From the NCBI RefSeq assembly GCF_005116505.1, contig NZ_SWBR01000002.1:744314-808313 (forward strand): a stretch of 64,000 nt of DNA. The letters are read 5' to 3'. The DNA comes from Pedobacter polaris (GTDB lineage Bacteria; Bacteroidota; Bacteroidia; Sphingobacteriales; Sphingobacteriaceae). Every line of letters starts with the position of its first letter. Within the stretch, counting starts at the first letter, position 1. The notes under the pieces are model-generated. The model saw nothing but the letters and a program-made list of their open reading frames with translations. It was not told the origin of the DNA and did not search any database. A program made the translations under genes and the position numbers. Positions 54,736 to 61,479 of the stretch are shown here, one piece after another.

Positions 54736-56736
54736 ATGAAAAAGATAATAAATACATTAACAGGGTTGGCAATGCTAAGTGGATTAATGATCCTCCCAAC
54801 TTCCTGTAAAAAGAGCTTCTTAGATGAAGAAGTAATCAATTCTCACAATACCTCAGAGTTTAAAACAACGCTGGGTTTAGATGGATTGGTTATTGGCATG
54901 TACCAAAGTTTAAGGTTTCATTTTAACTACACTTGGGCTTATACTACTACCAATTATGGTGTAGACGAGTTTACCGTTGGTGGCGATAGAACAGAACAAA
55001 TGTTTAACTCTTACGATGGCAATTTCAATGCTAGATCTGGAGATATTGCTACCGTTTGGGACAATATGTACGGCAACATCAATTCTGCAAATATTGTAAT
55101 TAAAAATGTTCCGTTATTTTATGAGGGAACAAATAAAAATACTCGTTTAGGCGAAGGTTATTTTATGCGTGCCTTTGATTATTTTAAACTCGTGAAACAG
55201 TTTGGCGGCGTTCCCATTAAACTTGACCCTTCTGAAACTATCCAAGAAGAGTTTACCAGAAACTCTGCCAAAGAGGTTTATGAACAAGTGATCCAAGATT
55301 TTATCCAAGCTTATAATTTGCTTCCAGCAGCTCCAGCAGAAACTGGCAGAATTACCAAATGGGCAGCTGCACACTTTTTAGCCAAAGTTTACCTGTTTCG
55401 TGCCAGTGAAATTAACAACGATTGGAACGGCGCCACTAAAACTGATGATTTAGAGAATGCCATAAAATACGCAGACTTAGTAATCAATAGTGGAAGCCAT
55501 ACGCTCGCCACAAATTTCAGCGATTTATGGAACTTTACAACAGTTGATGGGCCTAACGAAACCAACAAAGAAGTAATTTTAGCTGCTCAGTTTTCTAATA
55601 ACGAGACTACCAAAGGTAGGTATGGCAATCAAATTCATTTGTATTACCCATCTATTTACCAAGTTCTACCAGGCATGATACGTGATCTTCCCGGAGGGCG
55701 TGAATTTCAGCGCATGAGGTCTACAGATTATGCACTGGATGTATTTGACCGTGTGAACGATTCTAGGTTCTGGAAAAGCTTTAAAACCCGTTACGTTTGT
55801 AATAACCCGGGTACCGCACCAAAATGGACTGCCGCAACAGCGCCTACACCTGGGCAAGTTGGACAATTTAAATTTGTTGGTGGTGAAGAAGCCATTTTAT
55901 ACATTGTAAACAATGCCGGAGATACCAGATACACCGCAGCAGATGTTAATGCAACCAATCCTTTACCAACAGATATTGGTAGACGTAAGTCTAACCTGTT
56001 GGTGCGGTATTTTGCTGGGCAACCACAAAGTTACCTCAACGCACATGGCAACTATGGGGTTAGTCAATTTGTGGCCTTATCTAAATTTATGGATGGATCT
56101 AGAAATATAGTAGGTTCTCAGTTTGGCCAACGAGATGGCATATTGGCCCGCTTAGCCGAAACTCATCTTATTGCTGCAGAAGCAAATGGCAGGTTGGGTA
56201 GATTTGCACAAGCCATTACCTACCTTAACAAGGTAAGAGACCGTGCAGCTTACAAAGATGGAGAAAATAGAGAAAGTTATGTAGATGGTGGCATTGCTTA
56301 TAAAACCAATCCTGCAACAAATGCTACTGCACTTCCCTCTTATTCAGACAAGAATAGCTATTTCGAATCGAATAACATTCCGGTGAGTACAGTAAATACC
56401 TTAGCCGCTATGCATTTAAATGGCGAAGCTGATATATTTAATACCAACAAAGAATTTTATGATAAAATTGGGGCTACCTCGCAAGCAGATAAGTTTACTG
56501 CCTTCATTTTAAATGAGCGTTCTAGAGAGTTAATGGGCGAATTGATGAGATGGGAAGATCTTGCCCGTACCAAAACATTGGTAGCAAGAACAGCTGCTTT
56601 TAACTTAGAGGCTAAACCTGTTGAAAGTAAACATTATTTACGCCCAATTCCGCAAACGTTTTTAGATGTAATTAAAAGTGGTGGGGCACCATTAACATCC
56701 GAGCAGAAACAGGCCATGCAAAACCCTAATTGGTAA
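54736..56736 (+). CDS. SusD/RagB-type surface glycan-binding lipoprotein
   Basis: 666 residues, long for the family. Lipobox PTSC (Cys near 24) followed by KKSFLDEE, the usual SusD opening. TPR-like helices (GEGYFMRAFDYFKLVKQFGGVPI) and the C-terminal blocks LAETHLIAAEANGR, FILNERSRELMGELMRWEDLAR and LRPIPQTFLDV are diagnostic. It caps the SusC protein encoded just upstream. Binding residues cannot be assigned by eye. A terminator follows. Confidence 0.96.
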   Translation: MKKIINTLTGLAMLSGLMILPTSCKKSFLDEEVINSHNTSEFKTTLGLDGLVIGMYQSLRFHFNYTWAYTTTNYGVDEFTVGGDRTEQMFNSYDGNFNARSGDIATVWDNMYGNINSANIVIKNVPLFYEGTNKNTRLGEGYFMRAFDYFKLVKQFGGVPIKLDPSETIQEEFTRNSAKEVYEQVIQDFIQAYNLLPAAPAETGRITKWAAAHFLAKVYLFRASEINNDWNGATKTDDLENAIKYADLVINSGSHTLATNFSDLWNFTTVDGPNETNKEVILAAQFSNNETTKGRYGNQIHLYYPSIYQVLPGMIRDLPGGREFQRMRSTDYALDVFDRVNDSRFWKSFKTRYVCNNPGTAPKWTAATAPTPGQVGQFKFVGGEEAILYIVNNAGDTRYTAADVNATNPLPTDIGRRKSNLLVRYFAGQPQSYLNAHGNYGVSQFVALSKFMDGSRNIVGSQFGQRDGILARLAETHLIAAEANGRLGRFAQAITYLNKVRDRAAYKDGENRESYVDGGIAYKTNPATNATALPSYSDKNSYFESNNIPVSTVNTLAAMHLNGEADIFNTNKEFYDKIGATSQADKFTAFILNERSRELMGELMRWEDLARTKTLVARTAAFNLEAKPVESKHYLRPIPQTFLDVIKSGGAPLTSEQKQAMQNPNW

Positions 56737-56754
56737 GCAATTTAATATTCATAA

Positions 56755-56792
56755 AAAAGAGCAATTAACGTTATGTTAATTGCTCTTTTTTT
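56755..56792 (+). terminator. Rho-independent terminator of the SusC/SusD operon
   Basis: AAAGAGCAATTAAC and GTTAATTGCTCTTT arms with a five-base loop, then a T run. Confidence 0.9.
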
Positions 56793-56840
56793 ATGGCTTA
56801 TAAATAATATTTTCATCATGGGCCTTTAGAAAGAGCATGT

Positions 56841-57170
56841 CATCCTGAGCCTGTCGAAGGGCTTGTTCTAAATAAAAAGTAACAATAGTATTGCAAGCAA
56901 GGAGATTGCTTCGTCGTGCCTTCTCGCAATGACGATTGATAAGAACTCGTTGTATGATTGGTTGTAACCCTGCCTGTCGAAGGGCTAAACTAAAGAGTCT
57001 TCGACAAGCTCAGACTGACATGATTTGTATGTAAGTTCTACTACAGAGCTATGTCACATTGTGCCTGTCGAAGGGCTAAACTAAGAGTCTTCGACAAGCT
57101 CAGACTCACATGATTTGTATGTAAGTTCCACTACAGAGTTATGTCACATTGAGCCTCTCGAAATGTTATT
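56841..57170. repeat. REP-like palindromic repeats, including a ~91-bp tandem duplication
   Basis: GCCTGTCGAAGGGCT occurs at 56849, 56972 and 57063. Its inverted partner CTTCGACAAGCTCAGAC occurs near 56999 and 57090. The unit 56972-57062 is repeated at 57063-57153 with few changes. No gene is present in 56793-57270. Confidence 0.8.
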
Positions 57171-57270
57171 GTCACTAGCTTATAAAAAAAATTAAAAAGA
57201 AGGGGTAACATTTTTCATCAGGAGTTGATATCAATAAAAACAACCAATTATTAACCTTAAAAAAACAGTT

Positions 57271-57825
57271 ATGAAAAAGTTTATTCAAATTATCGGCCTA
57301 TTAAGCATTGCATTGGTTACCCTTTTTGCATGTAAAAAAAATGAAGTAGAAGTAAAAAAAGAAGATAGATTTTCTGTTGGGCTACAAGCTGCCACAGCTA
57401 GAGGTTCAGAAAATGCCATACTCATTGGCACTAAAGCAGAACTTAAAGCAGCGTTAACAGCCAAAGAAGGGCCTGTATACCTTAAAAAAGTTGCGACAGC
57501 TAACAATGTATTTATTCCTATAAAAGGTGAAGGACCTGGACCATTAAATCCAAGCGAACCATGTTGGGATGAGATAGAAGCCTATGTTAGTGCACATCTT
57601 GCAGAATGGCAATTGGCAGCTAACCAAACCTGTAGCAATGTAACAGTGTGTTTAACTTGTCCTAATGCCGGCGGGGGTTTATATGTGATGTACGTAATTA
57701 AACCTACTTCACCAAAATGTAACCTACTAGAAGCCTTTGAAGCTCAATTTAGCTTAGCTGCCTTTGATTTTGGTAATGACCAATTAGAAAGTGAAGCTGT
57801 AGCCGCTCATATCAAAGCGAAATAA
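57271..57825 (+). CDS. Hypothetical Cys-containing lipoprotein
   Basis: 184 residues. Signal peptide with lipobox LFAC (Cys21) and KKNEVEVKKED after it. The mature part has a first domain (ENAILIGTKAELKAAL...GPVYLKKV) and a C-terminal half with four further Cys (PCWDEIEAY, QTCSNVTVCLTC, PKCNLLEA), which suggests disulfides or metal binding. I know no family. It lies between SusC/SusD and GH28 on the plus strand, with its own repeat-rich upstream region, so membership of the utilisation locus is uncertain. Confidence 0.7.
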   Translation: MKKFIQIIGLLSIALVTLFACKKNEVEVKKEDRFSVGLQAATARGSENAILIGTKAELKAALTAKEGPVYLKKVATANNVFIPIKGEGPGPLNPSEPCWDEIEAYVSAHLAEWQLAANQTCSNVTVCLTCPNAGGGLYVMYVIKPTSPKCNLLEAFEAQFSLAAFDFGNDQLESEAVAAHIKAK

Positions 57826-57860
57826 ATCTTATTAAAACGCAATTTATTAAAACGAATACA

Positions 57861-57896
57861 TCAATTAGGCGCAAGCAAATGCTTGCGCCTAATTGA
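57861..57896. terminator. Perfect 17-bp inverted repeat after the lipoprotein gene
   Basis: TCAATTAGGCGCAAGCA, two bases, then its exact complement. No T-tract follows, so the terminator call is tentative. Confidence 0.5.
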
Positions 57897-57929
57897 TTCT
57901 ACAAATCTCTAGTATAATTGTCAAAGAGA

Positions 57930-58075
57930 TTTGGTCTAATTCCTCCCCCAACCCTCCCAATAAATCAGGATAAACCCTCCAAAGGGAAAGCATTTTCAAG
58001 CAAAGCAACCGTAATTATGAAAATTGCTATTGCACCCTGTCTCCCGCTGGCGGAGTAATCTAGGGGGTATTCATT
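57930..58075. repeat. Degenerate intergenic repeat, left flank of GH28
   Basis: Blocks TTCCTCCCCCAACCCTCC, GAAAATTGCTATTGCACC, GTCTCCCGCTGGCGG and GTAATCTAGGGGGT recur in the same order and orientation at about 59440-59602. Confidence 0.6.
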
Positions 58076-58127
58076 TACCTTTTCCTCCACTATATCCAAA
58101 GGACAGTATACAGCTAGTAAAGAATAA

Positions 58128-59381
58128 CTATTTCTTCATCACCAATGGTGCACCATTTACCATTACGTTTTCTATTTTAACATCATCGTACTTATTTTTA
58201 AGCACAGGGTTTTTGGTAGTTACCTCCATGTTCTTAAACGTAACATTAGACAACACATCTAACGGATTGCCATTCATTATCCCAAACTGGGTACTTTCTA
58301 CTTTAATGTTAGCAAAGGTTATATTTCTGATGGTTCCAAATGGCTTTTCGGTACTACCTGCTAAGTCAAAAAACTGTTTCCAGGGATTTAAACTAATGAT
58401 AGAACCACATTTACCAGTGATATTTTCAATCGTAATGTTCTCGTAAATTTGAAAAGTATCTCCCCTCATCTTCAGGTTTAAAATTGGGCAGTTGTTCTCC
58501 ATAATGCAATTTCTCATCACAATGTTAGTGGCATAAATGCATTCGCTCCCTAGGGTTAGTACGGCATGCGAATTACCAAAAGTGCAATTCTCTATTAAAA
58601 CATCTTCTACCCTCCCATTTTCGGGCAATACATGTGCAGTTGGTCCTTTACCACCTTTAATGGCTATGGCATCATCATTTACCGAAATATAACAATTGCG
58701 TATGGTTACCTTTTTACAAACATCTAAGTCTATCCCATCTGTACTTGGGGCGGGCACGGGTTGGTATGGCGAACTGATATCTGTATTTTCAATCAACACG
58801 TCATTACACTGGTACAAATGTGTTGTCCAAAAACCAGCGTTACGCAGTTTCACGTTTTGTATTTTTACTTGGTTACTGCCCCATATCAAAATCAAGCGTG
58901 GCCTGCTTACTTCTAAATTGGTACTTTCTTTACCTATCTTTCTTAAAGAGTCACGGTGTGCCCAAAAAGTTTTCCAAAACTTTAGGCCATTGCCATTAAT
59001 GGTACCTGGGCCCGTAATGCTAAACTGATCTACTTGGTAAGCATTAATTAAGGCGGCAAAGTATTTCTGGCTTCTCCCTTCCATTCTTGAGGGAATAAAA
59101 GGATAATTGACAATATCGTCTGATCCTTTTAAAACTGCTCCTTCCTGTAAACGCAGTTTCGTTTTTTGCTTAAAAAATAAGGCACCCGTTAAGTAGGTAC
59201 CCTTTGGAATGACTATGGTACCACCTCCTTTGGCTGCTGCTTTATCAATTACCTTTTGTATGGTTTTGGTTTGTATAAGGCTACTATCAGCTTTTATTCC
59301 AAAATTAGCAAGGTTATATTCTTGTGCATTCGCACAAAAAGAAATACAAATTAAATAGCATAACAGGCTTAGTTTTTTCAT
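58128..59381 (-). CDS. GH28 polygalacturonase-like glycoside hydrolase
   Basis: 417 residues from the ATG at 59381; a frame open 19 codons upstream lacks a signal peptide, while this start gives MKKLSLLCYLICISFCANAQ. Right-handed beta-helix with the opening NLANFGIKADSS. Catalytic blocks are STDGIDLD (~212, for the usual NTD), NDDAIAIKGGK (~234), the His of NSHAVLTLGSE (~271) and NLKMRG (~301) where RIK is normal, so the Lys is kept but its Arg partner is replaced by Asn. GH28 enzymes cleave galacturonan or rhamnogalacturonan; this points to an exo-acting or altered specificity. It lies between two SusC/SusD pairs and two repeat copies. Confidence 0.9.
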   Translation of the reverse strand: MKKLSLLCYLICISFCANAQEYNLANFGIKADSSLIQTKTIQKVIDKAAAKGGGTIVIPKGTYLTGALFFKQKTKLRLQEGAVLKGSDDIVNYPFIPSRMEGRSQKYFAALINAYQVDQFSITGPGTINGNGLKFWKTFWAHRDSLRKIGKESTNLEVSRPRLILIWGSNQVKIQNVKLRNAGFWTTHLYQCNDVLIENTDISSPYQPVPAPSTDGIDLDVCKKVTIRNCYISVNDDAIAIKGGKGPTAHVLPENGRVEDVLIENCTFGNSHAVLTLGSECIYATNIVMRNCIMENNCPILNLKMRGDTFQIYENITIENITGKCGSIISLNPWKQFFDLAGSTEKPFGTIRNITFANIKVESTQFGIMNGNPLDVLSNVTFKNMEVTTKNPVLKNKYDDVKIENVMVNGAPLVMKK

Positions 59382-59439
59382 TGTATTGATAATAAGGGGT
59401 AAATATCTTATTTTTTCAGGTATAATATAATTTTGCAAT

Positions 59440-59602
59440 TAGCTTCCTCCCCCAAAACCCTCCACAGTAAAAAAACAGCATAACACAAGTAAAGCAGTAT
59501 TAATTATTAGAATTGCTACTGGCATCTTGTGTCCCCCGCTGACGGGGGAATCTAGGGGGTAGTTTGTTCATTTATCTTTTTCCTCTCCCACCTACCGATG
59601 AA
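59440..59602. repeat. Degenerate intergenic repeat, right flank of GH28
   Basis: CTTCCTCCCCCAAAACCCTCC, TTAGAATTGCTACTGGCA, GTCCCCCGCTGACGGG and GAATCTAGGGGGT align with 57930-58075. The rest of 59603-59667 shows nothing. Confidence 0.6.
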
Positions 59603-59667
59603 TCGGGATCAACTCTCCAGATTGGAGCAGTATGAAGAATAAATTATTTTTTCTACATTCTCAGGTT

Positions 59668-59706
59668 TAAAAAAAAAAATTGCCCGAGGCAAGCTCAGGG
59701 CAATTA
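59668..59706 (-). terminator. Rho-independent terminator of the second SusC/SusD operon
   Basis: On the minus strand AATTGCCCTGAG and CTCGGGCAATT arms with a TTGC-type loop are followed by a long T run. Confidence 0.9.
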
Positions 59707-59730
59707 AAGAGAACGGTTATTTAAGTAATG

Positions 59731-61461
59731 TTATTTCCAATCAAAGGGTAAATACCAGTTGGCGGGGTTCATTAATTTCGCCCTTACGCTAGCTGCGTTG
59801 GGGTTACCCGCTTTTAGTAATTTTTGGTAAACACGGTCTGCTAAAAAGGCAGGGTTATTTTGCCTGCGGGCTATCCGTACCAAATCTGGCCAACGGTTAC
59901 CTTCAAAAGCCAATTCTAAAGCAGCCTCATCAATCAGTTTGTCTTCTAGGCCTATCATATCCGTTTGTAAGGCAACTGGATGTGCTACCAAGCCTGCCCT
60001 GCCCCTAATGCCCGAATTACGGTACCAGGTACCAGAAAGATCTGCTGTTTTTCTTGCATCAAAATAATAAGGTGAAGTTGCTGGATAAGGAGTGATCATG
60101 GTATTCTGTTCCGCTTCGTTAACTGGCGCGATGGCACCTGCCGTATAAGTACCTACATAATAGGTATTGGTTAAGCCTATATTTAAAAATGCCCAGCCCA
60201 ATTTGCTTTGTCCATCTCTATTGGCCGCTTCGGCAAAGCGCAAATGTAACAAGGCAGCACGGTAAATACCCCATTTGCCCCCATTGTCTGTAAACTTGGT
60301 AATCATATCGCCACCCAGTGTGGTGCTATAAGAAAGCCGGCCCCTAGCATCAGCAGGAATTCCACTAGCATGCATTTGGCTATTCCAGTAATCTTTAATG
60401 GCTTGTGAAGGTCTAATCTGGTAGCTTCTGGTTGGTGAAACCAAGTCTATCATGGGGTTACCAGGCTTAAAAGCCGGATTGTAAGGCAATGCCCAAAACC
60501 ATTCTGTATTCCAAGACGTTAAGGTGGTTGGCAAACCAAAAATAGCACGCCAGCCCACATCAGGACTATTAACCAATGAGCTTGGATCTTGCCACCTAGA
60601 GAACTGCACCCCTAAATTGGCATAAACAGCATCAACAAAGGTATTGATTTTGTAGAAATTGAATCTAAAGTTATCATTGGCATTGTTATCCTCTGCTTTC
60701 ATGCATTTCGAATAATTTTCAGCAGCCTTAAAATAATTTCCTTTCCACAAATACAAATCGCCCAATAAAAAAGGCTTGGTAATGAAAAATCTTGCAGTAG
60801 AATTGCCATCAACCGTTGCCAATATTGGGTTACCAGCAGTATAAGCGTATACTTCTTTGTAAGGCAAACTTTCAGTAAAGGCAATCAATTTGTCTAGCAG
60901 CGCATCAAAAGAGATTTTAGGGTAATTAGCCAAACCTTTTAAATCATCTACCGTTTCTAATGCATCAGTAATGTAGGGCACACTGCCATATTGAATGCCC
61001 AATTGCAAATAAATCCAGCTTCTTAAGGCACCAATATCAGAATAGTGTTTATTGTAATCGTCTACACTCATCTTAAATTCCGCCTTCATTTTATCGAAAT
61101 TTTTGAGTACATCATTACAGTTTACAATTAATTTGTAATAAGGTCTAGGATCTATGTATGGGTTTGTTTTAGCTGTATTATGGTTAGACAGGTCTTGCAA
61201 ATCTATAGTAGAATTTGCGGTTACGTCTAATAAATCTGCACGCAGCTCGTTTTGCAAGATGTAGATTTTTTGCAATTCTTGAAACTGACCATAAATACCC
61301 AGCACTGCTGCATCAGCATCACTCACATTTTTATAGGCATTGCTATAATCTAAGTTATTTTCTATGGGTACGTCGAGCATTTTTTTGCAAGACCAAGATC
61401 CACCAGCTACCATTCCCAATACCAATAGGGTAGCCACTTTTTTATTTAAATTCATCTTCAT
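59731..61461 (-). CDS. SusD/RagB-type lipoprotein (second pair)
   Basis: 576 residues. Lipobox GGSWSC (Cys25) then KKMLDVPIENNLDY, a typical SusD start. TPR-like region GALRSWIYLQLGIQYGSVPYI and C-terminal blocks RAALLHLRFAEAANRDG and IDEAALELAFEGNRWPDLVRIARR support the family. It follows the second SusC gene by 18 bases and ends at a terminator. Sequence differs much from the first SusD, so a different glycan or linkage is probably bound. Confidence 0.96.
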   Translation of the reverse strand: MKMNLNKKVATLLVLGMVAGGSWSCKKMLDVPIENNLDYSNAYKNVSDADAAVLGIYGQFQELQKIYILQNELRADLLDVTANSTIDLQDLSNHNTAKTNPYIDPRPYYKLIVNCNDVLKNFDKMKAEFKMSVDDYNKHYSDIGALRSWIYLQLGIQYGSVPYITDALETVDDLKGLANYPKISFDALLDKLIAFTESLPYKEVYAYTAGNPILATVDGNSTARFFITKPFLLGDLYLWKGNYFKAAENYSKCMKAEDNNANDNFRFNFYKINTFVDAVYANLGVQFSRWQDPSSLVNSPDVGWRAIFGLPTTLTSWNTEWFWALPYNPAFKPGNPMIDLVSPTRSYQIRPSQAIKDYWNSQMHASGIPADARGRLSYSTTLGGDMITKFTDNGGKWGIYRAALLHLRFAEAANRDGQSKLGWAFLNIGLTNTYYVGTYTAGAIAPVNEAEQNTMITPYPATSPYYFDARKTADLSGTWYRNSGIRGRAGLVAHPVALQTDMIGLEDKLIDEAALELAFEGNRWPDLVRIARRQNNPAFLADRVYQKLLKAGNPNAASVRAKLMNPANWYLPFDWK

Positions 61462-61479
61462 GATTAATTTCTTCTAAAA

